A DNA stretch of 64,000 nt. Origin: Rotaria sp. Silwood1 (lineage: Eukaryota > Rotifera > Eurotatoria > Philodinida > Philodinidae). The notes beneath the pieces were generated by a model. It searched no databases. It worked only from the letters and a program-made list of their open reading frames with translations, and was not told where the DNA came from. This document shows positions 13,684 through 27,000 of this stretch, in pieces; the stretch's first letter is position 1; every line of letters starts with the position of its first letter. The stretch is from assembly GCA_905250075.1 (NCBI GenBank), contig CAJNOP010000001.1, positions 7,405,634-7,469,633 of the forward strand, written 5' to 3'. Both the position numbers and the translations under genes were made by a program.

Positions 13684-15762
13684 CGGCCTGTCCAAGCGTG
13701 ACGGAATCACCAAAAATGGACTTGAATTTTGAGTGTTGTGCTAAAGAATTAAAAAACTTAGCTCAACTATAAATGTAATGAAAAAAGTTTCTCTAGAAAA
13801 GTTATAGCTCTGATGACGAGTTACATATACAAAAAAAAAGAAAATTTGAAAAATACGCAAGGCTAATTTTATAGACAGAAAAAGGAGTCGTGACGGAATC
13901 ACATTTGAGAAATGATGATATTTTTCAACTTTAATTTTCTTCAGAAATATAAAGATAATTCCACAGAATAAACAATCCGATGTCATGTATGAAAAAGCAA
14001 CGAAAATAAACATTTTAGGCCATTTATGTGATAAAGCAAAAATTCTTTTCGAAAGCGTCAGTAATATATTAGACATTGACATTTAAGAGGTAATGCACAC
14101 CAGCCACGATCAATTCCAACAGAACCTTGCTCAATCGATCTCATCAATCCGGCTGATATTTTCAAGTGGATAGACCTAGTAAAGTTAGGAAGAAACTAAA
14201 AATTTCATCTCAAACGACTGAGTCATTATGGAGATATAGACGTTACAAGTATAGGTATTGAGACACATTTGTAGTATCTTCCAGAGCAATACTTTTCAGT
14301 TAAATTTGATTTTCTAAAGAACAACAAGAGTTATAACAGAGATCTTTTTTTGCCATAGATGCTGTCGGCAATATTCTATCTTTTTATGGGATTGAAAGTG
14401 TCGTATCGATTAATATTTTTTGGCTGATGCCATATGCCATTTGTAGAAGTCATGTCCACTTTGGTACACGAAACTTTTTGAACAAGACCAAAAAGGTCAA
14501 ATTTACCGTATGATTCTAACAATACAAATTGATGATTTATTCTCAAGTGTTCGATTTATGTGATTTAGATGAGAGCCTGTATCAAGGAACCTCTAAAGCC
14601 CAAATTTCAACTCGTTTGGACATAATTGTGAAAGATGACAGAAGATGTACTTCTTCAAATCTTACTGGATGATATTCGATTTACCCAATTTTTCATATGT
14701 TCTTAGAAGAGAATATTCCTCAATGGCAAATCAGTTTTGAGTGAGAACTATAGACATCATATCCCATGGACGATAGTATGTATGGTAAAAAAATCTTTGT
14801 TATAACTCTTGTTGCTCTTTAGAAAATCAAATTTAACTGAAAAGTATTGCTTGCAAGATACTACCAATGTATCTAAATATCTATACTTGTAACATCTCTA
14901 TCTCCATAGTGATTCACTCGTTTGAGATGAAAATGTTAATTTCTTCCTAACTTTACTATATCAATCTACTATGAAAATATCAGCCAGGGTGATGATATCG
15001 ATTGAGAAAAGTTCTGCTGGAATTGGTTGTGGCTTACGCGAAATGCCTCCTAAATGGCTTCTCCAACGCATGTGATAAAATTAACTGGAAACTATCATAA
15101 AATGACTCCAAAATTAGCTAATCGAGCTTTACGATCTGTTCTATACATGTTAACATCTCATTAGGGCCACAACTTCAGAGAAAGTTAATGTTTCCAAGTT
15201 TTGTGAAGAAAACCTAATCGTTTGAGGGTGATTCCGTCACGATCCTCATGACCAGCTGGAATGTTCATAAAAATGGGTAATCCATTGGTTGGATAGAGCG
15301 CAAAAAACTGTATTTAGAGCACTGATTTTTAGAATGTAAAACCTAGTGCTCCTGACTAAAAATGAATTAAAAGCAATTTTCGTGACGGAATCATCTTCAC
15401 CAATGTATTACCTTTACAAATGTAAATAATTTTCTGAGGAAATGACGAAACATAGTCCTCTTGCTATATTTAAGCAGAGTATCGAAAGCATTGTTAGTTG
15501 GTGTGAGAGAGGTTTTAAACAAGATATATTTGTTTATATAAAAAATCCTCAAATAAGATTTTATAATAAATATTGACTTTTATCGCTTCTAAGACACATC
15601 TTCTTCGTAGTACAGTTTTTTCTAAGAAATGTCGTAGCTATGTAAATAAAAAATATATTTCCATATGTTATCAACATCGCTCTACACGATGGTCATATTG
15701 GTTTCAATTAATTGAGTAGGTCAACTTCGCCCACTAAGGTGTACCGTTACGTGGACAGGCCG
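13684..15762. mobile_element. Non-autonomous DNA transposon with terminal inverted repeats
   Basis: An 11-bp perfect inverted repeat bounds a 2079-bp segment: CGGCCTGTCCA at 13684-13694 and its reverse complement at 15752-15762. The flanks repeat AGAT directly (13680-13683 and 15763-15766), a candidate 4-bp target-site duplication. Near both ends sits a shared motif, GTGACGGAATCA(C), at 13698, 13890 and 15382, and in reverse orientation at 15228. The motif is itself a gapped palindrome (GTGA/TCAC), the kind of site a transposase could bind. The interior is a long imperfect palindrome (14097-14360 against 14770-15036). No transposase frame is present, so mobilisation would need a source elsewhere. 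I cannot assign the superfamily. Confidence 0.75.
14097..15036. repeat. Long imperfect inverted repeat inside the TIR transposon
   Basis: The left arm is about 14097-14360 and the right arm about 14770-15036, with roughly 410 bp between. Shared blocks include CTGAAAAGTATTGC against GCAATACTTTTCAG, and the segment around TCTCCATAATGACTCAG against its diverged complement. Mismatches and small indels are frequent, so the arms are not freshly made. Confidence 0.8.
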
Positions 15763-17458
15763 AGATATTAATTTTATTTAGTGTCCTACTACACAGATTC
15801 ATTATTGTTTTATCAATATTCGAGAGCTGAACAAGTTTTCAATCGGTGACAAAAATGATTAGTTCAAACTGAATATGGATACACGTATTATAACTACTTA
15901 TCTCCCAGATAGGAACGACTGAATTAAGAAAGAGCATAATCCTATTCAAATATCAGTTATCTATCATTAGGAAGAATATGACATCAGTAGAAAAAGTTGT
16001 TTAGAATAATAGAATCTTGTTTATATATAATTGATACATATTTCAATCTTTCACTTCGTCTAGATATAAACAAACATGAGATACTAGAACATGATCCATG
16101 TACGAAAGGGTGGCTCATATAAATTTTCTAGCACTAAGACATTATCAACTGAACACTATCAACCAGTTATTCCTACTATAGTCTTTCTCTGGTAACACTT
16201 TATCTCGAATGGTAGAAACGTTATTAAGTAATGACGTAAGTATTAATCCGAATGAGCATGAAAGTCATTATTATATTACGATTTCTGTTCATTGTTTTCT
16301 TAACAGGTAACGTTCATCGAGAATCGATTCCCTTATCCCTAGACTAACAGTATATGGATGTCCAAGCAGTTGTTTTTAGATGTAAACATTCGTTAGGTAA
16401 AATCTATTTTCTCATCGATATTTATCTCAATTTCAAAAATCATTATATAATAAGCAGTTAGCTTTATTATAATTGACTGGTTTTCAGTACATACATCATA
16501 CTATTATTATTACAAATCAAGGAAACATTTTTTTTTTTATTCCTTTGAAAAATGTAAAAGTTTAAACAATTTACTCATTTTATTTTATTTTGTGAGATTA
16601 TCTTACATATTTCTAATAAATTTCATTGGTAATAGTTATTGTTCTAGATTTCTAAAGAAACTATCTTGATGCGAAAAATCTTTGCTATTTGTATTGTTAT
16701 TAATATTGTTAATAATAATTATAACAAAGTTGAGAACACGTTTTTTCAATTAGTTCCTATCAACATTATAGGTAGTCACAACGAAATCGTATTATATTAG
16801 TTTTATCACATAGTTTAAAAAGAAGATTTTCATTTATTATAATTCTATGGTCAAATTTACTAAACGAGTTATGATTTATGAAACAATAACATACTCATGT
16901 ATACGCAAGTAAGCCAAATTTGACCATAGTTATCATAAAGTAGCTGTGTTATAGACAGACACACGTGAATTTCCGTTTCTAGGTGCTAACCTTACACTCT
17001 AGGAAAAATAATCTTGTTAGTTTAATGCTTCATTGAATTTTGTGCTCGATCAGATATTTATTCATTTATTAATGACTGAAATCAGTTCCATATTCGATTA
17101 TCTTACCATTTACTTAGAAAATTTCGAGAAATTGATTTGATTATATACTAATATAATTACTATTGATAAATGATTATATTATCATTATATTAAAAATCTA
17201 ATAGATTAATTTAAACTTAAAGTCTTGCAAACTAATTAAAGAACAGCGAAAACTCATCATAATCATAGAACAAAGTAAAAAAAAAGACCATTCTTTAAAC
17301 CTGTCTGCTTTCGACATGAAAATTTGAAATCAAATAAAAAGTCAGTTATTGATTGATTAAAATTCTATTAGAAAAGAGCCGAGAAAACTTCGGTAATCAT
17401 CCGTCTGTTTGAGAAAAAAAACAGTTACGAATGAACATATTTGAATGTTCCTCCTGAG
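15763..17458. other. Gene-free region with one small hairpin repeat
   Basis: No coding region seen. A 13-bp perfect inverted repeat, TATGGTCAAATTT at 16846-16858 and its complement at 16916-16928, extends imperfectly to about 26 bp per arm. It could be a tiny MITE remnant. Confidence 0.4.
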
Positions 17459-18016
17459 AATGAGTTCGAAAGCATTCTATAAGTTAGGGACCTTCACAAA
17501 TATCTCGAATATCAATATCTTAGTTACCTCCGTTTAGGTCTCGAAAAATTAGAGTATCAAATTTTTTCATTTTTAGATTTTCTTACTAGTATATATATCA
17601 TCTCCGTTTTCGCTTTTTGTTAAATTTTCAAGAAAAAAATAGTTTTCTTTGGAATAAAAAATAACTTGATATGAATATAAGTCATATGTATGCGGTATAA
17701 AAGCAATAAGTGGTCGATCAGATGAGTATTTACTTGACAAACATAGATGTGATATCTTCACTAATGATAATGAGATAGCACTTCCATATCGACTTATGTT
17801 CATTTCAAGTTGTTTTTATTCCAACGAAAACTGTTTGTTCGTGAAAATTTAATAAAAAGTGAAAAAATGGAGATGATATATCTACTAGTAAGAAAATCTA
17901 AAAATGAAAAAGTTTGATACTCTAATTTTTTGAGACCTAAACGAAGGTGGCTAAGATATTGATATTCGAAATATTCGTGAAGATCCTTAACACATAGAAT
18001 GCCTCTGAACTCATCT
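17459..18016. repeat. Fold-back palindrome, arms about 150 bp
   Basis: The left arm (about 17459-17610) matches the reverse complement of the right arm (about 17865-18016) with scattered mismatches. Shared blocks include TTAGAGTATCAAA, CATTTTTAGATTTTCTTACT and CGAATATCAATATCTTAG. A loop of about 250 bp lies between. No clear terminal target duplication was found, so it is either a MITE-like fold-back element or a local inverted duplication. Confidence 0.8.
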
Positions 18017-18748
18017 AGTTTTCTTCAGCTTACATTCTATAGTTTCTAGTATATTCGACACAAAATTTTAGATCAATCTATTGACCGGTCTAGTTTTTAT
18101 TGGTGATACAATCATAGTATGCCATTTTTCATTCTTTCGAAAGTATTCAACTATGTTTTTTTGCAAACAGTAATATTTACCTAATTTTATTGTTTAGTAT
18201 ATTATTAGCAAGACTAGCACAAATTGCGTCAGATAGTCTATTGGAATGGAGATTTCATATGAAAAAACTGTTTTATTCGTCTTCTATGCATACACATGTC
18301 ATAGATAGACGTTGTTATACTGCTTTATTCACACATTGAAGAAGTTTTCTTCGACGAGTGAATAAAATAGTACAAACATGTAAGGAAAAAAGAAAAAGAA
18401 AACTCGCAATAAACTACATTAAAGTGATGCAAAGCGATCTCAATTTTTGGCAATGGAATTTCAATTACCATAAGAATGATAAACGATTTCATCAAGAGTC
18501 GATCCTGTCCTATCGAAGGTTTTCATTATTTCTCCTGCCCAACACTCATATTGAGGATTCAAAATCATTCGAATCATTTCAAGACATCTATCTTCCTGGC
18601 ATAATTCGAACGAATTTCTAGCAATTTACGGTTCTCTAGAACATTGCGACATGAAGTACAGATTTTGTTACAGTGAAAAATACGCAGCGTATGGGAGGCT
18701 CAATGCGTACATGACGGACTACATAAATGCTGTTCTTTGGCACAGTAT

Positions 18749-19050
18749 TTATAACATAGTTAATTCATTATTTTTCTTAAAATCTGCAGAAGTCAGCATC
18801 TATTATAGCTGGTTAGACAGCTTTATTCATGAGTTACAAATCCTATAACTTTTAGAATTATTGAAAACGGGCTAAAAAACAGGTCAACGACGATACTGCA
18901 CAAAAGATGTCAATTTTATATTTAATATAACATAGTTGGTTTATTATTTCTCTTAAAATCAATAGAAGCTAGTCTCTATCATAACTCGTTAGGTAACATG
19001 TTGGATGAATGACAAAGTCCTATCTTTTATACAATCTGAAAAGGAGAATC
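18749..19050 (+). repeat. Diverged tandem direct repeat, two units about 178 bp apart
   Basis: The segment starting at 18749 (ATAACATAGTTAATTCATTA) recurs at 18927 (ATAACATAGTTGGTTTATTA). Similarity continues for about 100-120 bp through TCTTAAAATC, GAAG, TATCATAACT/TATTATAGCT and TCCTAT. It is an old segmental tandem duplication of unknown content. Confidence 0.65.
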
Positions 19051-22000
19051 AGTAAAATAAAATACGAACATACTGTTTTATAAATTTTTAAGAAGTATGA
19101 TGTCTATTCTATTCATGCCATTCTTTTCGAAAATTAAAAAGGACATCAACTATGGTGAACGATTCATATCAACTTCGGCATCTAGGTTATCTGAGCTATG
19201 TTACATAAGTGTTCTAGGACTATCAGCTACGCAGCACTAGTACTCATTCGCACCTTACCGTTTTCTGTTCAAAAAGACACTCATGTAAGTGTTGCCACAT
19301 TTATACGGTGTCGAATAGAGTACGTACAATTTCTCCAAAATCATACAGATAAAATGATCTTGGAAGAATCGTACATTAAGACTTGATGTAAGTTTTGCAG
19401 ATATCATGATTTTTCGTACGATTCCCATCTGACATTACAGAAACATACGCTATTAGAAATCTGATTTGAAGTCTTGCATCTGGTTTTTTGACCTGGCTGG
19501 CTTTAAGATTGGCATAAAAAAAGTCTTACAAGGTCTTACAGGCAGATTTGCTTGATCTGAAAATTAGAATAAACCATCTAAAGGCTCACATTCGCTGACT
19601 CGTTCAAATCTTTAGTCAAGTTTTAGAAAACATCGTTCTTTTCTTCGAATAGTCTTTTCTTCACCGACTACATGAAATTGTAATAGTATTATTCTCAGTC
19701 GTAATTCTGATCTCAATTTCTATCTTATTTTTCAACACTATGAACACCACTAATAAATTTCAGTAGTAAACTGTACTGAGAATCCAAACCTGCATCTATT
19801 CCCTTGTAGATGTGTCATTTAGTTATATCTAGAGCTTTTTTGTTTTTGTGTATAAAAGCCAAACACTACATAGTGTGTCTCGAAAGAATTCTTGTTGACG
19901 TACTTTATAAAAATAAACAGAAAACAAAAAGTGTCATCGATAATTTGACTCGGTTCACAAGTATTATTGACTCGAAACTATCAGAAAATGACTCAGACTC
20001 TGTGTATGTTTTGAAAAAACAATTAAAATTGTATTGGTTGTCAATCAGAAAGCATGTTCAAAATGAATGCGTGTTGTCAACATTTGAAATTCTCATTATA
20101 TAGAAGATACCGACCTCTAATTTGATACTACGTCGTTTTTGCTTGCATGAACCAATTGTTATGTTCTCTAGACTATCATATCATATCGAACATCAATGCA
20201 TTAGCACATAAGACGGCCTTTGTAATTGTTTACTTTTTTCTTTCTTTTATTCATATGAGTTGTTTTTTTTTCTATCTGCTAACACTTATAAATCATATAC
20301 AATTGTTCTTCTTAATATGATTCAATCATTTTGTCTGATTCTGGCGAAATGGTCACGTTTGACAATGTTTGATGTTTTTTAAGTTTTTTATTCCATATAT
20401 GAATGTGTTATGCTTGTGATCATTAAGTAAAAATAATAATAATAATAATAAAAATCCAAATGATCTGATACCATATAAGTGTTCAAATTCACTTATGGAT
20501 CTTGTCACCAGATAAACAAAATATCATATTTTCTGCTTTTCCAATATCACAGTCAACATGCTTTAAAATAAATGAAATTTTCGAAACAATTTACCATTGT
20601 ATAAATTTATTGTTGAGCTCTATCTTCATTCTATTCTTATCATCATTTAAAGTTAGATTATTCTCAAACAACATATCTCGATTAGGCTGCATTTGAAGCA
20701 TCTCTTTTGTCAACTATTGGTGATTTTATTGAAGATAAAACAGGATATTTTTATGTCTTTCTTGTGAACACAACTTTTATCTTGAAGGAAAACAGATTTA
20801 CTATTTGTCTGTAGTGTGATGAAAATGTGTTTTTATTTTCAAAGGAAATGATACTTGTTATACTTTTATTTTCTGTTTATCAACGTTGTTTCTCATCTTT
20901 TGTTGACATTGATCAGTTAAAGCCTTTTATCGACTTCAAAATAATGTATAGTTTTGTCCTAACGATAACCTAGACAAATCTAAATAAGAAGCTGTCAATT
21001 GCTAGTCAATGCATCAAATAAAACTTGTTGTTCATTAGTTTTTTATCATGATTCACTACTTTCGAGTTCTAATTACCTAGAATAAATTTTTGATCCTTTT
21101 CGAACTATATAGATTTCATTCAGTACTTCTGTCGTTATAAAACATAACGTCCAATTTGACATTAGCATGTCATGTGAGTGAAAACAAAATCACCTTATGA
21201 TAATTTTGATCAGTAGTTATTGTGAATGAATAATCACGAAGAAATTTACTCTATGATGTTACATTAAAAGCTTGTTTTTGATAAATCATTTTGTAGCATC
21301 AGACAAACTGAACGAAATCCATTTACTTAGAAAAAACTATGAAGTTATTATGAATATTTTGAATTTGAAAATAGTCAATCACAATGCAGTAAATGTTTGT
21401 TTATTCTTCTCTTATGTTTTTTTCTAAATAAATTGAAAACAAAATATAAGTAAACATAGATCATCTATCTAAACATTCAACAAAATATTCATCTATAAAA
21501 GTTTTCATCAATATTTCATATTTTGTTATTATGATTTTTGCTTGTAACTTTTGTCGCATAGAGTTGAATAAAATTATATTACATATTAACTCTTAGGTGA
21601 AGATTCTCTAAGTGAAACTACTTTGTTCAACCTATGTCACATTTTTTTATATTACTACTTTTACTATTTACACAAAATTGTTATGCTAGCATCCATATTC
21701 TGTCGAGAAAAACGTCGTTTTGTTCATTTTTTTTTCCATTGAGCGACTTATTCTTGAACTTTGAACAAAAAAAGAGCCTCTAGAGTTAAATAATTTATTT
21801 TTGTTTCCTTTTTCTCGATTGAAGTCTAATTCTGATCTATCATCGATCTCTAAATATTTCTATTTCATTTAAGATTTGTTTTCATTAAATTAGTTCAATT
21901 GTTGTATGATTCAGTCAGTCGCAAAGACAGGGATCCTTGTGCACATAATGATCAAAATAATTTTAACGATCAAATATTAGAAATAAATGATAATAATCCT

Positions 22001-22581
22001 ATCATTTGGAGCGAATTACTCTAACTCGCTAAAATCTGAATTGTTCGTAACATCTCTCTGTTCTTAGCTGTATAAAGTGTGCATTATCAAATATTTGGAA
22101 CTATTAATCGATTGTGTAGGTAGATTTGTTTTTTTTTGTGTTTATACTCATGATGTGAATATGTTTCGAATGTAATTGGTTTTATTGATTTCTTTTCATT
22201 GGGCTATCGATAATGTTTATTTATGTGTGCACTATTCAACAACATAAAGGATAAAAAGTTGTCTACTCGACCAAATGTACATTGACAAAAATTAGTATGG
22301 TCGTTTTGACTAATGAAAAAATGAATATATAATTGCAAATATTTGCTATGTATTATATAGTCATAGATTCGTTGTAGAACTTTATGAAACAATATTTTGG
22401 ACGATACATGCAGAAATCAACGTTTGAGAAGACTATTCGAAGGAATCAATAGAAAAACATTTAGACTGAAAGGTTCTATTTCGAATAAAAGCACAAAATC
22501 TTTTAAAATTTCAGATCGCTATCATGATGCAGACTTGTCATGAAAGATAAATATAGTGAATATAAGTTTTAGTTTCAATAA

Positions 22582-22646
22582 GTGTGTGGGTGTGAGTGTG
22601 GTTGTACGCTAGACTCACACTGACACCCACACCCACATTCACACCC
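22582..22646. repeat. Telomere-like GTGTGG / CCCACA inverted patch
   Basis: A GTGTGG-GTGTGA-GTGTGG run (22584 onward) is followed about 20 bp later by its complement type, ACACCCACACCCAC with further CACACCCA. The unit is a rotation of TGTGGG, the repeat reported for bdelloid telomeres. With only a few degenerate units it may also be a simple hairpin repeat. Confidence 0.5.
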
Positions 22647-24030
22647 AAGAACTCTTCGACTAAATGTTTAAGTATAAAAAAGAGTCATTGCATTGATTGC
22701 CAACATTTAGTTTTATGATAAAATTATACTCATGATGTAACAAATAAAACCTTAATTCAAAGAAAACCGATCTCTAATACAAAAAAAATCAAACATATAT
22801 CGAGTCTTATTTGTTACTAAAAGACTACTCTGGTAGTTTGGATCTTTTAGTGCCGAAGAGCAACATTTCGTAGAAGAAGAAGAACGACAGCTAGATTTTT
22901 AGGTAACATTAAATTTGTTTAAGTAAGATTTATATAGAGAGCAGTTTAAACTCAAATTATATCAAGACAAATATTGTACGGTATCGAACGACATTTTTTT
23001 TTAAAAAGAACAATATGTGTTAGAATTCAAATGTGACCAAGATGAATCAAGTAAATAGAAAGACTTATCTTAAATGTCCGAGGATATCTTTGTTCGAAAA
23101 ATAAACTTGTGACCTGAGAGAGTTTCCTAATGGTGTTCTTTTCATTAAGATTTATTGGATTCTGTTAGTTTTGATCTATAACTCGTATGTATCATACAAA
23201 ATCATATAATTTTAATGGGACTAGAAGAACAATAGAATTTTTCAGACTTCAGAGATCTAAAAAAATTTTACATTCATGTTTTTATCTGCATATTAAGTGA
23301 ATGCTACTGTCTTGATGTGATATCAAATTATTAACTTTTGAAATGAATTTTCGAGATGTAACACTTAATTTTAATAAGCAAATAACTGTTAAGAATATGG
23401 GCATAATCGATTTCTAGAACAGTTTAGAAAAATTTCTTGAGTACAAATGTGAAACGAACATTTCTTCCTAAAAACTTGGCCTATCTTTGTATTCATTCAT
23501 AATGGGTAACAATGATAAATGATTTTTCTCGGATTGTTGGTTTTTGATATAAATTCATAAATAGCCCAATCTTTATCTTAAAAACTATGTTAGGACTAGC
23601 AACCATTCAAAAAACAGTATTTCATAGCAGTTTTTAAATCATTTTTTATTGATAAAAAATACAAGCTTACAGCTACTGATATGATTATCCTTCTGCATGA
23701 AATCTTACCCATAGCAACGGATGATATCTATCATAATTCAGGTCTACGAAAATTGATCAATGTGGAAAATAGTTGAGAAATTAATAAACTAACAACAGCT
23801 TTCCGTCTTATGAGAGAAAAAAGGATATCACTTCATAGAATCAAATGAGAACAAACAGTTACTATATATAAATTTTCGAATACAAATCGTAGAATTAGAT
23901 GTCACTAATAAATCACTAATGATTGGTTGTCCATAAAATATATTCACGTTCCATTTGAGCCTCTCCAATATAACCAAAAGTGCAAAAATTCAAATAGAAA
24001 TACAATTATATTTTAGAAAATTCTTATATT

Positions 24031-24043
24031 GATATTATTCTAG
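24031..24043 (+). promoter_or_regulatory. Splice-acceptor-like site abutting the UTP20 start codon
   Basis: Sequence ATATTATTCTAG ends immediately before the ATG at 24044. It would be a trans-splicing (spliced leader) acceptor or the end of a 5' UTR intron. Confidence 0.5.
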
Positions 24044-27000
24044 ATGACTAAAAAACAAAAACTATCAAAACAAAACGAAAAGGATGATCGTCCATTTCGT
24101 TATCAATCTCTTCATGAACGTTTAAATAATATAAATATAAATGTTGTTCATCGTATTCGTTATCATGACACAAATGATCTTCAAGATAATGATGATTTAA
24201 TTCGTACAAGTTATTTTCATCAATCACTTGAACATTGGTCAACATTAAATTTTAGTGAAGTTTATTTAAAAATTTATCAAAAACTTTTACCATTATCAAG
24301 TTCACTTGAACAAGTTGTTTATAATCGTGAACAAATTATATTATTAATTCATCAATCATTAAATGAATATAATCAATTAATAATTGAAACATTATTAGAT
24401 TTAATTGTTCAATTAGCACGTGATTTACAAAGTGATTTTTACGTCTATTATAAACAATATTTATTTATAGATATAATTAATTTATTATTAAATTCAAGAA
24501 AACAACAACAAAATGAAATAAATACACAATTACTTGAACAAATATTTCAATGTTTAACATATTTATTTAAATATTTATGGCGTATTATGTTAAAAGATTT
24601 AGCTAATTTATATGAATTATATTCAAAATATTTATTTTCATCTAAAATAATAAATACATTAACAACAAATTATGAATATATACGTTCATTTGCAGCTGAA
24701 TCATTTGCATATTTATTACGTAAAATAGAAAATTATCAAACATTTATTGATTATTTATTTAATACAATTGAACGTGATGAAAATGAATTAGATTCACTTG
24801 CATTAGTATTTAGTGAAACTTGTAAAAATGTTCAATCAACATTTCATTCATGTACAAAATCATTATTATTATGTCTTTTAAATAAAATTATTGAAAAACC
24901 TCAAATAATACATTTATGTATTAAAAAAATTTATTTATTATTAATTCAACATACAAATAAACAATATGTTGAAATACTTTGGAATTGTTTAATGAATGTT
25001 TATCGTACAATAAATTCTAATAATATAAATAATTATTTTATATATGAAATATTTTATGAAATATTTCAATTATTAATTGATTATAAAATGATTATTGATA
25101 TTAATTTATGTTATGAATTTTTAACAATTATAAAAATAAATAAAAATAATAAATTTATTAAAATTCATTATGAAACTGTTTTTAAATTAATGAAACAAAT
25201 AGGAATTAATAAACAAATAATAGAAATTTATTATCAATTTGTTGAACAAACATCATCATTAGTACTTTATCAAGAAACAAGAAAAATTTTTCAATGTAAT
25301 TTATATGAAAAATTATCAAATGAATTTTATATTTATTTATGGAATCAATTATTAAAAAAAAATCATGATCAACAAGAAATTATTAATTATTTTGTAGATT
25401 ATATTATTATTGAAAGAAAAAATTCTAATATAATTTTATCATTAAATGATAATGATCAAATTATTTTCGATAAAATTAATTTATTAAAAACAAAAAAAAA
25501 ATTTCTTATTAAAGAAAAAATCAGTGAAAAATGTTTAGAATTAATACAAATATTTATTCAAGATACTTTATCGAAGATTGATGATACACAAATTTTGGTA
25601 AGAATTATTTTTATTAACTAGTTTAATAACCTCACAATAAATATAAATGAATTCAATTCCAATGATTTTTTTGTTCAGGAATACTGCATAATGTTGTAAT
25701 AAAAAAAAAAACTTTGCGCATGTAGAGGATTGTAGACCTTTTTTTTCTATAGATAGTGTATTCAGTATGCATTGTTTATGAAAATTAGTGAAGTTGAATT
25801 CTCTATATTCACAAAGTTTTAGATAGATAGTCGAAAGCATAATCAAAATTCAAATCTGTTGAGGCTTTTTAGTAGAACATCATGTAGTACCTATAGCCCA
25901 AAAAAATCATTGAAATCTGAAGAGATTCCTTCACTAGCAACTATTTTCAAACCTTATCTCAGCACTATTACATACAGTCTTTTTCGATTAGGCAAGGATT
26001 CTTAGACACTTTCACTCGCAAAAAATTTCCAACTTTCTGCGAAATTTTGTATAGTCGTGTGGGAAATTCTGATAGAAACAGAATCAGTGATTTATCTACT
26101 GGGTGGGCCGAGTGGGCGTCGCCCACACAAAATTTTGATTCGCCCATTCGAAAATATACAGCAGCCATTCGTCTACTGGGTGGGCGCCGCTCACCCGAAA
26201 TTTCGACTCGCCCACTCGAAAAATGAAACCTAGATGAAACACTGAACAGAATTATATCGATTTTCAATTCTTTCATCAGGAATTCTAATTATATTTCGTG
26301 CAAATTCTTCTAATGTATCAAGATACTTTCAGTAGAGTTGTGGTTATTATGTCAGTTTTCAGTATTTATTTGTTCAAAATATCAGCTCTTTATATAATAT
26401 TTGTGCTTTGATAAACTAGAAATATTAACAATATATGAACACTGTGCCTTTGAAAATTTTGTATATCATATTTTTGAATCAGATACAAAATGCTTGTAAT
26501 ATATAATCAATTTTCATTAAAATTAAAGGACATCATCTAGAGTATATTTAATCTAACAGATAAACTATAAAAATTGAGATATTCAAACAAAAATGATCAG
26601 TTCTAAATGTTCTTGTCAAACAACTTTATATTGTATATGATGATGAATATTGTTTTTCACTAGAATTATTTATTCTCTATGATACTTATATGTTTTATTT
26701 ATTTAGCTGACTGGACAACTTTGGCGAGCATTAATTCTTCTTAATTCATTATCTGAAAAAGATTCAAATGCATTACTATTTACAAATACACATTTAGAAA
26801 AATTTTCTTTACAACTTATTAATAAATCATTATCATCATCAATAATAGCATTAACTCTTCTAGAATTAATATCTTATAATCAAATATTTTCTATAACATT
26901 TTGGTATTCTATTCTTAAACAAGAATTTCAATCTGAATTTTATCTTTTTTGTATACGTATATCATTTTTAATAAATAATCCACAAGAAGATTATCTTGAT

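Larger units (their letters stand above)
18017..24043. other. Long gene-poor interval upstream of UTP20
   Basis: Six kilobases with no gene I can support. Frames at 18358-18621, 18651-18848, 19810-20103 and 22204-22392 are short, match nothing I recognise and do not join into a splice model. The interval contains a diverged direct repeat (18749 onward), a short AAT run near 20433 and a GT/CA-rich telomere-like patch at 22582. Confidence 0.4.

Noticed and set aside
19810..20103. Plus-strand frame of 97 codons with some helical, Lys-rich character
   Set aside because: Not recognised, no splice continuation on either side; may be a relic but not supportable.
25968..26276. Minus-strand frame of 102 codons in UTP20 intron 1
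   Set aside because: Open only because of the GC-rich tandem repeat; no homology and no codon pattern like nearby genes.
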